From NCBI RefSeq assembly GCF_034313965.1, contig NZ_JAVIWQ010000002.1, positions 3,844,001 to 3,908,000 of the forward strand: a DNA stretch of 64,000 nucleotides, given 5' to 3'. The translations under genes were made by a program, and so were the position numbers. The DNA comes from Herbaspirillum sp. RTI4 (GTDB lineage: Bacteria > Pseudomonadota > Gammaproteobacteria > Burkholderiales > Burkholderiaceae_D). The first letter of the stretch is position 1, and each line of letters starts with the position of its first letter. The notes beneath the pieces were generated by a model. That model was not told the origin of the DNA, did no database searches, and was given only the letters and a program-made list of their open reading frames with translations. Shown here piece by piece: positions 45,519 to 54,258 of this stretch.

Positions 45519-46330
45519 GCCCACAAGCCAGACGTGACGCCGTTTCCTATGTCATGGAAAACCACGGAATAGGTGTTACGCGTGCTTGTGGGCTGATGGG
45601 CATTTCCAGGTCGTTATATCGGTATGAATCGACTCGCCCGAGCGACGAACAGTTGGCAGGACGATTGACTGAACTGGCTGGTCAGAAGAGGCGTTACGGA
45701 TATCGACGCCTGCATGTGCTGCTGTGCCGGGAAGGTTGGTTGATTAATCCTAAGCGTACGTATCGGGTTTACCACGCAGCCGGTTTGATGGTGCGTCGAC
45801 GCAAGCGCAAGCGTATCGCTGGCGTTGAACGGCAGCCGAAGGTAGTAGCACTGGGACCGAATCAGAGTTGGTCGATGGACTTTGTATCGGATGGATTTAT
45901 TGACGGACGTCGCCTGCGCTGTTTGAATATCGTCGATGATTTCACAAAAGAGTGTTTGGCAATAGAAGTGGATACCTCACTGCCTGGTCGCCGTGTCGTG
46001 GCTGTTTTAGAGCGTTTGGCAGAAAATCGAGGGTTGCCCAGATCGGTGACTGTAGATAACGGCCCCGAGTTTATTAGCAAGGTACTCGATGAATGGGCTT
46101 ACCGAAAACAGCTTCAATTGCGATTTATCGAACCGGGCAAGCCGCAGCAGAATGCCTATATTGAAAGTTTCACCGGTAAGTTTCGGGATGAATGTTTGAA
46201 TGAGCATTGGTTTTTATCAATGCGTCATGCACGGGAAGTCATCGCCGCATGGCGTCAGGAATACAACGAGGAGCGCCCCCACAGCGCACTTGGCTACCTG
46301 ACACCGAACAGATTTGCAGATAGTTTTTAA
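45512..46330 (+). CDS. IS3-family transposase OrfB (DDE integrase domain)
   Basis: The 272-residue product has the HTH_21 region (RRYGYRRLHVLLCREGW) and the rve core with all three acidic residues: Asp in WSMDFVSDG, Asp in VTVDNGPEF and Glu in QNAYIESFTGKFRDECL. The frame is open to the end, so the element could be active. Made alone from GTG 45512 or, more likely, as an OrfAB fusion by frameshift. Confidence 0.93.
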   Translation: MVSPQARRDAVSYVMENHGIGVTRACGLMGISRSLYRYESTRPSDEQLAGRLTELAGQKRRYGYRRLHVLLCREGWLINPKRTYRVYHAAGLMVRRRKRKRIAGVERQPKVVALGPNQSWSMDFVSDGFIDGRRLRCLNIVDDFTKECLAIEVDTSLPGRRVVAVLERLAENRGLPRSVTVDNGPEFISKVLDEWAYRKQLQLRFIEPGKPQQNAYIESFTGKFRDECLNEHWFLSMRHAREVIAAWRQEYNEERPHSALGYLTPNRFADSF

Positions 46331-46389
46331 TCGCAAACTCTATGTCGGTTTCGGACTAAATTGTGGAGCAGGTCACACGCCGATGATGG

Positions 46390-46710
46390 GTGCGCACTGG
46401 CAGTCGAATTCTGAACCGAGTTGTCGAACTGACAGCTAAACACTTTGAGACCGAAGCAGAGTCGGTAGGTCTTTTTATTTGGCCTAGGCGACTGACCGAA
46501 AAATCAACAATCACATTTAGAAGCCCCGTCGCAGGGACTGCTCGTCAGGTCGATGAAGTTTCGCTGGCCGAGCTGAAAGCACTCGCCAATCGCTTACGTG
46601 AGCAAGGACATGATGAAGAGACTGCGCTTAGCGGAATGAGCCGAGAGTTGGGCTTGTTGCGCGCACGGGCGACCAGTCGAGAGCGCTTAATGGAGGCGTG
46701 GCAGACGTAG
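46390..46710 (+). pseudogene. C-terminal fragment resembling a DUF3320-type helicase protein
   Basis: A 106-residue frame begins RTGSRILNRVVELTAKHF, continues GLFIWP and ends with a helical segment EVSLAELKALANRLREQG. The RTGSRI...FIWP pattern resembles the C-terminal DUF3320 domain of large helicase-type proteins. The upstream frame is closed by a TGA at 46384, so only the tail is present. It lies next to the IS3 junction and is probably a broken remnant. Family assignment is moderate. Confidence 0.45.
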
Positions 46711-47159
46711 GAAAAGACTCAGGCTGTTTAGTAAATGGCTCATGAAAGCTTTGCAATTACGCACTGGGCTGAAATTAAACGTGGTTGTCGCTGGGCAGAT
46801 GTAATAAGGAAAATTGGATATTATAAAAATCACTAGGGAAAATTATGGCGGCAGTGCTGGGAGTAAGAGACACGCAAAACGTGCGGAGAATCAACAGATG
46901 TTGCCGTTCAAATCATCAAGCGATACGATGGCTACATTGGCGCGACGAATGGCCCCTAAGAAAATTGAAACGATGTCAGTTAATCGGGCAACTGATTTCC
47001 AGGGCGACTATAATTTTACATTAGATAAATTATAAGTATTAATTGATGCAATTCTTGTAGCTAATGTTGTAATGTCCGCTTTTAGCAAAATTCAAATGTT
47101 CGTTTTCCAGATTGAGCGCATTGTGCTCTCAACTGGGAGATACCATGAACCACGCTGGC
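46711..47159. other. Degenerate gap between gene remnants
   Basis: About 450 bases of AT-rich DNA without a convincing gene. The open frame 46814-47035 (73 residues, polar) has no recognisable feature. The surroundings suggest decayed mobile DNA. Confidence 0.4.
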
Positions 47160-47640
47160 AGCATAACAATGACGATGCGCGGCTGGCCCGGACGAAGGTC
47201 ATGCAAGCCCTGGTAGATGGCAATTTGAAGCCACAGCTAGCTGCACAGCGAGTTGGGCTGACGGTGCGCCAGGTACGCAGGCTAGCAAACTGATACCGAG
47301 AATAAGGTCCGAACGGACTGGTATCACGGCGCTATAATCGTCCCAGACACAATCGTCGGGCAGCCGATATCTCTGACATGGCCTTGAGCATCATCCGGAA
47401 ACGGTACGCGAGCTGATCCAGATTGATGGCAGCGACCATCGTTGGTTCGAGCCACCTGGTCCTGCCTGCACGTTGCTGGCGCATATCGATGATGCGACGA
47501 GCCGGTTGATGTATCTGCATTTTACGTATTCAGAATCGACCTTCAGCTATTTCAAGACGACTCGTAGCTACCTAGAGCACTACGGCAAACCGCAGGCGTT
47601 TTACAGCGACAAGGCCACCGTATTTCACAGCATCAATCCC
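47160..47640 (+). pseudogene. ISNCY-like transposase remnant with internal deletion
   Basis: A frame reading ARLARTKVMQALVDGNLKPQ and AAQRVGLTVRQVRRLAN is the N-terminal helix-turn-helix of an ISNCY-type transposase. After a stop at 47291 and frameshifts, further coding-like parts follow: ALSIIR, then ELIQIDGSDHRWFEPPGP, then LLAHIDDATSRLMYLHF and YLEHYGKPQAFYSDKATVF. The join between SIIR and ELIQ lacks about 100 residues, and the 3' part is gone. It is dead. Confidence 0.7.
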
Positions 47641-47674
47641 AAAGCCGCGAGAACCGGCTATAACATTTAGTCAC

Positions 47675-48952
47675 CTACGCGGCGATTTCCTTATGAAGAC
47701 GCGACCAAAGACCGTCAAGCTGTCGCCGGATGCTTTTTGAATTCATAATTCGCGCTGCACGATAACCGTAACTGACAAAATTCCGTCGCCCGAGATAAGA
47801 ATATCGTTTGTAAAGTGACTTTTTAAACAATGGCTTTTCACTTTCCCCTCGAGATAGTCTTGCAGCATTTCGCTTTGCCATTGTTGCCTTTGCAACCCGC
47901 ACTCCTTTTTTCATGCGCTCAGAATATCTCGCTAGAGACGCAGAACGTAGAAAAACACGATCGCCGTCGAAAAGAAATCCCAAGTATTGGAGCGGTTTAG
48001 ATGTTGCCAACACACCTTTGACCCTTATGAAGTCTCGGCTCTCCGTCTTCGAGCTCTGAATTGTCAGTTTTATTTTCTTTATTTCCTGATCGACAAAAAC
48101 ACTCAATGAATTTTTGTACTCTGTTGGCACAATGAGCAACATATCATCACAGTACCGTAAATAGCAGCCGCCAATCCCTTCCACAAATGCTTTGACTGTT
48201 ACGTCAAAACTCATCATGTAAATGTTTGACAGGAGGGCACTTATTGGAGACCCCTGTGGAATTCCGTGTGGTACTGGATTGACTTTTATTAATCCGTTTT
48301 TTCTAACTCTCGCTCTAAATTCGCCAGGCGAACAAATCCGTTCAATTCCGTTTTTAGGATTATTTTTTGAAATCTGGAAAAGCTCATAGAGCTCATCCCG
48401 ATTAACCCTTGAATGCTTTGTCAGTGATTTAAAAACAGAAAAATGGTCAGGTGGTAAATTTTCTTTTTTTAAAACATTTGTCCATGCTTGTTTAAGTGTC
48501 TCATGATTTAAGTTGTTAAAGAAACCCTCAATATCGAGGCAAAGCACATGACAAGTATCTCGCTTCTGAATTTCGGCAAATGCATCAAACGCAAACTCAA
48601 TATTGCTCTTATTTAATGCTCGAAAAGCAAGCACTGATGACCCAAGCGCTAATTCGCCAATCGACTTTTCATATCTCTTTGAAAGGCTATAAGAATAATA
48701 GGAATAAATGTGGCTATCAAGATGCGACGCGTACGCAATCGGTCGCACCTTTGGGATTTTTTCGAGTTTTTTTGATATGGGATTTTTTTTGACTTTTTCC
48801 GTAGAAAGCTCAAAGTCAATGAAAGGATGAAAGCTGCGCTTTGCAATTTTTTCTGGGCTGGAAACTATACTTTGGGCAGTACGAAAGTCTATTGGACGAT
48901 CAAAATGCAAATACCCTCTTCGCGTATACCATGGATGCTTTTTCTTGAACAA
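47675..48952 (-). CDS. drt2: Defence-associated reverse transcriptase, DRT2 (UG2) type
   Basis: The 425-residue reverse transcriptase starts MFKKKHPWYTRRGYLHFD, the N-terminal pattern I associate with Drt2. It has the polymerase motifs VLCLDIEGFFNNLNH (catalytic Asp140), HGIPQGSPISALLSN and RYCDDMLL (Asp269, Asp270). It lacks a maturase domain and a fused nuclease. DRT2 uses an upstream structured RNA as a rolling-circle template to make concatemeric cDNA that encodes a toxic protein during phage infection. A promoter and a 280-base non-coding leader with a strong hairpin lie upstream. The start is TTG at 48952. Its AT content is higher than in neighbours. Confidence 0.82.
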   Translation of the reverse strand: MFKKKHPWYTRRGYLHFDRPIDFRTAQSIVSSPEKIAKRSFHPFIDFELSTEKVKKNPISKKLEKIPKVRPIAYASHLDSHIYSYYSYSLSKRYEKSIGELALGSSVLAFRALNKSNIEFAFDAFAEIQKRDTCHVLCLDIEGFFNNLNHETLKQAWTNVLKKENLPPDHFSVFKSLTKHSRVNRDELYELFQISKNNPKNGIERICSPGEFRARVRKNGLIKVNPVPHGIPQGSPISALLSNIYMMSFDVTVKAFVEGIGGCYLRYCDDMLLIVPTEYKNSLSVFVDQEIKKIKLTIQSSKTESRDFIRVKGVLATSKPLQYLGFLFDGDRVFLRSASLARYSERMKKGVRVAKATMAKRNAARLSRGESEKPLFKKSLYKRYSYLGRRNFVSYGYRAARIMNSKSIRRQLDGLWSRLHKEIAA

Positions 48953-49232
48953 TTTGTGAATCTCATGGTGACTAGCAAACCGGGAGAGCGAAGATGGCGG
49001 CTATCTACGAACCGCTCTCCCGGATTAACCAAGTGGTCTTTATCCTACCATTTCACCCGACGAATCGAGCCTAGCCGCGTATGTTAGAAATGATTCATAA
49101 TGTTCATATCACCATGGAGGTATCCTTGAGGAATCCTGTCATCGATCTGCTATCAATCTGCTGGCTCCTTGCAACTTCGGGCTTCGCGGGACTTGACAAC
49201 TTGTAACACACCTCTATGCCTTTGCATAAAGC
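48953..49232 (-). ncRNA. Probable DRT2 template RNA
   Basis: The 280 bases between the promoter at 49239-49267 and the reverse transcriptase gene contain no good reading frame. They form a perfect 11-bp hairpin, CCGGGAGAGCG (48980-48990) with CGCTCTCCCGG (49013-49023), plus weaker stems. Size and position match the template RNAs described for DRT2. Several ACA trinucleotides, the kind of motif used for template jumping, are present. I could not define the template borders, so the call is by analogy. Confidence 0.6.
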
Positions 49233-49238
49233 ATTATT

Positions 49239-49267
49239 ATCATATCAATTTCTTTCTATAAAAACAA
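49239..49267 (-). promoter_or_regulatory. Probable promoter of the DRT2 RNA and reverse transcriptase
   Basis: On the minus strand TTGTTT (49262-49267) and TATGAT (49239-49244) are separated by 17 bases. The -10 box differs from consensus at one base. The predicted start near 49232 gives a leader of about 280 bases. Confidence 0.55.
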
Positions 49268-49515
49268 CGCATCAATCTCAATAAATTCGTTTGAAAAATT
49301 TGGTTTTTTCTTTTGATAATACCTGACCAAATTGTTTGGTATTTCCGCGACTGTCGCAGTGCCACTTGCCAAGTATCTTCGCCTTAGCAATGCCCAAGCT
49401 GCGCCAAAAGAGCCTGACGGCAAAGGGTTGTCTTTGGAATACACCCTCGGTTGAGTCCCATCCCACAAAGAAATAGTCTTAAAGAAATTTGTAGGGCTTC
49501 GCCTCCCAATTCATT
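49256..49515 (-). pseudogene. Small unknown gene with an apparent frameshift
   Basis: An ATG at 49515, preceded by AGGA at good spacing, opens MNWEAKPYKFL and stops at once. The next frame continues with protein-like sequence from the same point: FFKTISLWDGTQPRVYSKDN, then PLPSGSFGAAWALLRRRYLA, ending at 49256. Joining them by a shift at AAATTTCTTTAAG gives a protein of about 85 residues. I do not recognise it. Either it is a frameshift mutant or the slippery run is used. Its 3' end touches the DRT2 promoter. Confidence 0.4.
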
Positions 49516-49573
49516 TTTCCTGAAAAAAATCAATTGCCACCCCTTTTAAATACACGCGCAATACATGACTAGC

Positions 49574-49617
49574 TTGACAATACCCTTATTGGGTATTATT
49601 ATTCCCATTATGGGTAT
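49574..49617 (+). promoter_or_regulatory. Promoter with two palindromic operators before the MNT gene
   Basis: TTGACA (49574-49579) and TATTAT (49597-49602) are spaced by 17 bases. A palindrome AATACCC-N5-GGGTATT (49579-49597) fills the spacer. A second, related palindrome with CCC-N5-GGG centred at 49109 plus 500 (that is 49609) lies over the predicted start site, 21 bases or two helical turns away. The downstream protein has a winged-helix domain, so autorepression is likely. Confidence 0.75.
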
Positions 49618-50212
49618 TTACGCAGACGCACTATTTACGAAGACGCAACAGCGAGTGCTGGCCGTGCTATATGGTCAGTCACAGCGGTCGTTTTACGCCA
49701 ACGAAATTATTGGGTTGGCGTCAATCGGTTCTGGTGCCGTGCAGCGCGAGCTAGCGCGACTGGAAGCTTCGGCCTTGGTGACCGTGCGACGAGTGGGAAA
49801 TCAAAAGCATTACCAGGCAAACCACGAAGCACCAATATTTGAAGAGCTACGCAGTATTGTTTTAAAAACGTTCGGCGTGGCCGATGTATTGCGCGCAGCG
49901 CTTCATTCACTGTGGCCGCTGGTGGATATTGCGTTTGTCTACGGTTCACTGGCTAAAGGTACTGAGCATGCCAGCAGTGACGTTGATTTGATGGTGATTG
50001 GAGCAGTGACGTCAAATGCAGAATTACTTGAAGCGCTATTACCAGCTCAAGCGCAGTTGGGACGCGTTGTGAACCCGACTCTCTACACACCGGACGAGTT
50101 TGCACAACGCGTGCGCGATGGTCGGTCATTCATCGTCCGGGTACTGGAGCAACCTAAAATCTTTGTCAAGGGGTCCGAACATGATATTACCCGCCTCGGC
50201 AGCGCTGGCTAA
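49610..50212 (+). CDS. Winged-helix/MNT nucleotidyltransferase (antitoxin of a HEPN pair)
   Basis: A 200-residue protein with an N-terminal winged helix (TKTQQRVLAVLYGQSQRSFY, residues 10-30, and the following recognition region) and a minimal nucleotidyltransferase domain: YGSLAKGTEHASSDVDLMVIG with GS at 112-113 and Asp124/Asp126. MNT antitoxins neutralise HEPN RNases by adding AMP groups. The usual start would be ATG 49565, but the promoter lies inside that frame; ATG 49610 coincides with the predicted transcription start, suggesting a leaderless mRNA. It overlaps the HEPN gene by 32 bases. Confidence 0.85.
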   Translation: MGIYADALFTKTQQRVLAVLYGQSQRSFYANEIIGLASIGSGAVQRELARLEASALVTVRRVGNQKHYQANHEAPIFEELRSIVLKTFGVADVLRAALHSLWPLVDIAFVYGSLAKGTEHASSDVDLMVIGAVTSNAELLEALLPAQAQLGRVVNPTLYTPDEFAQRVRDGRSFIVRVLEQPKIFVKGSEHDITRLGSAG

Positions 50213-50612
50213 TTTAGCGCGGATTGGCAAGTTCAAGGCGGAGCCACCCGATGCGCGGGAGCGTGCTGGCTTGTTGCGTTCTGCCAGCGTGCGGTTGCAG
50301 GATGCCCGACAACCTATGCTTTCATTGGAAAGCCGTTTTGATCTTGCCTACAATGCCGCCCATGCTGCTGCATTGTCCACCCTGCGGGCCCATGGCTACC
50401 GTAGCGAAAATCGTTACCTGGTATTTCAATGCCTAGAGCATACGCTGGGATACAAACCGGAGCAGTGGCTATTGCTTAATCATGCTCACAAAAAACGTAA
50501 CTTAGCCGAATATGAAGGTGACCTCGATGTTACCGTAGGCTTTGTCGAAGAGCTGATTGAACATGTCTCAAACTTGATTGCTGCTGCCCAGGCGCTTGAG
50601 TCTGCATCATGA
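50181..50612 (+). CDS. HEPN domain protein (toxin partner of MNT)
   Basis: A 143-residue, mostly helical protein beginning MILPASAALANLARIGKFK. The HEPN core shows SLESRFDLAYNAAHAAALSTL, and the late motif HKKRNLAEYEGD corresponds to the RNase-type Rx4-6 motif with Tyr in place of the final His. HEPN/MNT pairs are toxin-antitoxin or abortive-infection modules. The start at 50181 follows AAGGGG and overlaps the MNT gene. It ends before a 270-base gap leading to hsdM. Confidence 0.82.
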   Translation: MILPASAALANLARIGKFKAEPPDARERAGLLRSASVRLQDARQPMLSLESRFDLAYNAAHAAALSTLRAHGYRSENRYLVFQCLEHTLGYKPEQWLLLNHAHKKRNLAEYEGDLDVTVGFVEELIEHVSNLIAAAQALESAS

Positions 50613-50755
50613 TAACGAAAGTATTCTCCCAATCGGCATTGGTGTCGACGCTGCAGGTTGGCGAGCAGTGTAAATTAAGACGGTAATCCGGTGACATATG
50701 ACACATGTAATTAATCGCGACGGTCGCTCACGATGGACCAGAATGAGCGGTCACG

Positions 50756-50902
50756 ATGCGCAAGAATATCCATCGGCTTAGCATCACGGCATTGACGGAA
50801 GAGGATGCATTGCAACATCAAATTAATGAGCTCCAGCAGCGTCAGGCATTGCTCGCCGCACATTGTTGGTCGCTGGAACATAATGAAGAAAATGGACAAT
50901 AA
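50756..50902 (+). CDS. Possible 48-aa leader protein before hsdM
   Basis: A short frame encodes MRKNIHRLSITALTEEDALQ followed by a helical Gln/Glu-rich stretch and ends within the first codons of hsdM in another frame. It has no strong ribosome-binding site and no recognisable domain. The overlap with hsdM suggests translational coupling if it is expressed. Confidence 0.3.
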   Translation: MRKNIHRLSITALTEEDALQHQINELQQRQALLAAHCWSLEHNEENGQ

Positions 50903-52835
50903 CATCATGAACCAACAAAACCTTGCCGATTTCATCTGGAACGTTGCCGACACTCTGCGCGGCGATTTCAAGCAGTCCGAGTTTGGCCGCATCATCCTGC
51001 CCTTTACCGTGCTGCGCCGTTTGGAGTGCGTACTGGAACCCACCCGCAAACAGGTGCAGCAACAATACGCCGGATTAAAAGGGTCGCTGGTTGATCTGGA
51101 CTTGGTCTTGCCCAGTACCGCCAAGGCGAGTTTTTACAATATTTCCGAATTTAGTCTGGCCACGGTCGGCTCCACCACCACCCGCGCCAACCTGGAAGAC
51201 TTCATCGCAAAGTTCTCGGCCAACGCGCGCCAGGTGTTCGAACACTTCGCTTTTGACGGCTGGCTGACCAAGCTGGAAAATGCCAACCTGCTGTATCTGG
51301 TCACGCAAAAGTTTGCCGCCATCGACCTGCATCCAGACACCATCAGCAATCATGAGATGGGCCTGGTGTTCGAGCATCTGATCCGCAAGTTTGCCGAATC
51401 GGCCAACGACACCGCCGGGGAGTTTTTTACCCCGCGTGATGTGGTGCGGCTGGTGACGACCCTGGTGTTCTCTAGTGACCACGAAGCGCTGAACGGCAAA
51501 GGCGTGGTGCGCACCGTGTACGACTGCGCCGCCGGTACCGGTGGCTTCCTATCCTCGGCGATCGAGCAGGTCGCCGAGTGGAACCCCAATGCCCGCCTGA
51601 TCCCGTACGCTCAGGAATTGAACCCCGAGACCTATGCGATCTCGGTGGCGGACAAGCTGATCCAGGGGTACGACACCAAAAATATCAAGCTCGGCAATAC
51701 CCTCTCTAACGACCTGCTGCCACACGAACAGTTCGACTATTGTCTGGCGAATCCACCGTTCGGGGTGAAATGGGAAAAGGTGCAAAAGCACGTGCAGGAC
51801 GAGCAAAAAAATCTCGGTTTTGGCGGTCGCTTCGGCGCGGGCCTACCGCGTGTTGGCGATGGTTCTTTGCTGTTTTTGATGCATCTGCTGTCCAAACGTA
51901 AACCGGTGGAGCAAGGTGGTAGCCGCATCGGCATCGTGCTGTCCGGCTCGCCGCTGTTTAACGGCGGAGCAGGATCGGGGGAATCGGAAATCCGCCGTTG
52001 GATATTGGAAAACGACTGGTTAGAGGCCATCATCGCGCTGCCGAATGACCTATTCTACAACACCGGCATTGGCACCTACGTGTGGGTTCTTTCCAACCAC
52101 AAGGACGCCAGCCGCAAAGGCCGAGTGCAGCTGATCGACGCCACCAGCATGCATGCGCCGATGCGCAAATCGTTAGGCAGCAAGCGCAAGTTGCTATCCG
52201 AGGCACAGATCGCCGAGATAGCGCGCCAGCACGATGGCTTTGTCGAAGCCCCTACCGCCAAGATTTTTAACACCACCGACTTTGGTTATCGCCGCATTAC
52301 TGTCGATCGCCCGCTGCGCCTGAGTTTTGCCGTGACAGCGGAAAGCCTTGCCACCTACCGCGACATCAAAGGCGCCGAGCATGCCGATGCCTTTGCCGTG
52401 CTGCTGGAACGCGATGGCCATTTTGATGACCTGCCCAGCTTCCTCACGGCGGCCAGGGTGAAGAAGCTGGGGAAGGCAGCGCAGAAGGCCGTGTTTACCT
52501 ACTTCGGTACCAAATGCCCTGAGGCTGAGCCAATCAAGGACGCCGATGGCAAGCTGCTGCCCGATGCCGACCTGCGCGAAAACGAGAACATCCCACTTAA
52601 TCAAGACATCAACGACTACTTCAAACGTGAAGTGCTGCCGCATGTGCCGGATGCTTGGATCGACGAAAGCAAGCGCGACGAGATGGACGGCCAAATTGGC
52701 ATCGTCGGCTATGAGATCAACTTCAACCGCTATTTCTACCAGTACCTGCCGCCGCGTAAGTTGGCAGATATCGACGCCGATCTGAAAGCCGTAGAGATGG
52801 AAATTGCTGCGCTGCTAAACGAGGTAACGGCATGA
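50883..52835 (+). CDS. hsdM: Type I restriction-modification methyltransferase subunit HsdM
   Basis: HsdM methylates adenine in the site chosen by HsdS. The 650-residue protein has the helical HsdM N-terminal domain (NLADFIWNVADTLRGDFKQSEFG in parts: NLADFIWNVADTLRG), the phrase GEFFTPRDVVRLV, the AdoMet motif DCAAGTGGFL and the catalytic NPPFGVKW. The long C-terminal region is typical of this subgroup. Several start codons are in frame (50883, 50892, 50907). Its stop overlaps the hsdS start (ATGA). Confidence 0.95.
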   Translation: MKKMDNNIMNQQNLADFIWNVADTLRGDFKQSEFGRIILPFTVLRRLECVLEPTRKQVQQQYAGLKGSLVDLDLVLPSTAKASFYNISEFSLATVGSTTTRANLEDFIAKFSANARQVFEHFAFDGWLTKLENANLLYLVTQKFAAIDLHPDTISNHEMGLVFEHLIRKFAESANDTAGEFFTPRDVVRLVTTLVFSSDHEALNGKGVVRTVYDCAAGTGGFLSSAIEQVAEWNPNARLIPYAQELNPETYAISVADKLIQGYDTKNIKLGNTLSNDLLPHEQFDYCLANPPFGVKWEKVQKHVQDEQKNLGFGGRFGAGLPRVGDGSLLFLMHLLSKRKPVEQGGSRIGIVLSGSPLFNGGAGSGESEIRRWILENDWLEAIIALPNDLFYNTGIGTYVWVLSNHKDASRKGRVQLIDATSMHAPMRKSLGSKRKLLSEAQIAEIARQHDGFVEAPTAKIFNTTDFGYRRITVDRPLRLSFAVTAESLATYRDIKGAEHADAFAVLLERDGHFDDLPSFLTAARVKKLGKAAQKAVFTYFGTKCPEAEPIKDADGKLLPDADLRENENIPLNQDINDYFKREVLPHVPDAWIDESKRDEMDGQIGIVGYEINFNRYFYQYLPPRKLADIDADLKAVEMEIAALLNEVTA

Positions 52836-54169
52836 GCTATTACAAGCCCTATTCGGCATACAAGGATTCTGGGGTGGGGTGGGTTGGCGAGGTACCTTCT
52901 GATTGGGACGTAACTCCACTATTTGCCGTTGCAAGCGAAAGGAAGGAGTCCAACAAAGGAATGGTTGAAGACAACTTACTGTCTTTGAGCTACGGCTCCA
53001 TTGTCAAAAAAGACATCAACACAAATGATGGTTTGCTGCCGGAGTCGTTTGAGACCTATCAAATAGTCAGACCAGGCGACATTATTTTTAGGTTGACTGA
53101 CTTGCAGAATGATAAACGAAGTCTTCGTACTGCAGTTGTCAGCACGAAAGGGATCATCACTTCAGCTTACGTGGCCGTGAGCCCAAAATCGATAGAGCCA
53201 CGGTATTTTAATTATCTTCTTCGAGCTTACGATGTTCAAAAAGTTTTTTATTCGATGGGCGGCGGCATGCGTCAATCGATGAAATTTGAAGACTTGCGTC
53301 GCATGCCAATACTCGTCCCTGGCAAAGATGAGCAGGAGATTATTTGTAAAATGCTCGATCGCGAAACCGTCCGCATCGACGGTCTGGTCAGCAAGAAAAC
53401 TAGCTTTATCGAACTGCTGCGCGAAAAGCGCCAGGCGCTGATCACTCACGCCGTCACTCAGGGCCTCGATCACAGCGTGAAGATGAAGGATTCTAGGGTA
53501 AAGTGGCTGGGGGATGTGCCAGCGCATTGGGACGTAGCACCAATGAAATATATATGTGAGCTTCTAAAGGACGGCACCCATTTACCTCCGCCTCGTGTTG
53601 ACGATGGGCCACGATTGTTGAGTGTTAGAAATATTGTTGATGGTTGTTTCACCGATCGCGACGACGACTCAAAAATATCCCAGGATGACTATCGGGAACT
53701 TTGTCGATCTTTTGTACCCCTTGAAGGAGATGTTTTACTTGCTATTGTCGGAGGGACGCTTGGAAAGACAGCCATTATTCCAGTGAAATTGAATAATTTT
53801 CATATCCAGCGAAGCTTAGCTATTTTCAGGCCTCGCCAAAAACGAATGAAGTCTAGTTGGCTTCATTTGATATTCCAATCAAGTCTTTTTCAATCGTTAT
53901 TGTGGGAACATGCCGGTTATTCAGCTCAACCCGGCATTTACCTTGGTGCACTCGGCGGCTTCGCCGTGCCACAACCTCCCATTGAAGAGCAAACGCGGAT
54001 TATGAATTATGTCGATATACAAACAAGCCCCATCGATACTCTCATCACCAAAACTGAACGCAGCCTCGAACTGCTCAAGGACCGCCGGAGTGCATTGATT
54101 ACTGCGGTAGTTACTGGGCAGATCGACGTCAGGCCGAACACCGATCGGCAAGATCAGCAGGCGGCTTGA
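52832..54169 (+). CDS. hsdS: Type I restriction-modification specificity subunit HsdS
   Basis: The 445-residue protein has two target-recognition domains, each beginning with a related block (DSGVGWVGEVPSDWDV and DSRVKWLGDVPAHWDV) and each followed by a helical spacer (LLREKRQALITHAVTQGLD and LLKDRRSALITAVVTGQID). These repeats give the circular symmetry of HsdS. Both recognition domains are visibly poorer in GC than the repeats and than hsdM, a sign of domain exchange. The recognised sequence cannot be deduced. Confidence 0.94.
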   Translation: MSYYKPYSAYKDSGVGWVGEVPSDWDVTPLFAVASERKESNKGMVEDNLLSLSYGSIVKKDINTNDGLLPESFETYQIVRPGDIIFRLTDLQNDKRSLRTAVVSTKGIITSAYVAVSPKSIEPRYFNYLLRAYDVQKVFYSMGGGMRQSMKFEDLRRMPILVPGKDEQEIICKMLDRETVRIDGLVSKKTSFIELLREKRQALITHAVTQGLDHSVKMKDSRVKWLGDVPAHWDVAPMKYICELLKDGTHLPPPRVDDGPRLLSVRNIVDGCFTDRDDDSKISQDDYRELCRSFVPLEGDVLLAIVGGTLGKTAIIPVKLNNFHIQRSLAIFRPRQKRMKSSWLHLIFQSSLFQSLLWEHAGYSAQPGIYLGALGGFAVPQPPIEEQTRIMNYVDIQTSPIDTLITKTERSLELLKDRRSALITAVVTGQIDVRPNTDRQDQQAA

Positions 54170-54258
54170 ACAATACGAAAACGAGTGCGGTTGCTGGTTA
54201 AGAGGAGCCCTTTTTCTCTAACCGAACCTGACGAAAATAAAAAGTAGAAAGCGTCGCC

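Larger units (their letters stand above)
45195..46375 (+). mobile_element. IS3-family insertion sequence (1181 bp), apparently intact
   Basis: The ends are TGACCTGCTCC at 45195 and its complement GGAGCAGGTCA at 46365-46375. A 4-bp target duplication, CACG, flanks it (45191-45194 and 46376-46379), as expected for the IS407 group. It encodes overlapping orfA and orfB with a complete DDE site. It interrupts the YgjP-like remnant. Confidence 0.9.

Noticed and set aside
49565..49609. ATG 49565 as start of the MNT gene
   Set aside because: The upstream part of this frame is the promoter and operator itself (TTGACA, TATTAT and palindromes); the winged-helix homology begins after ATG 49610.
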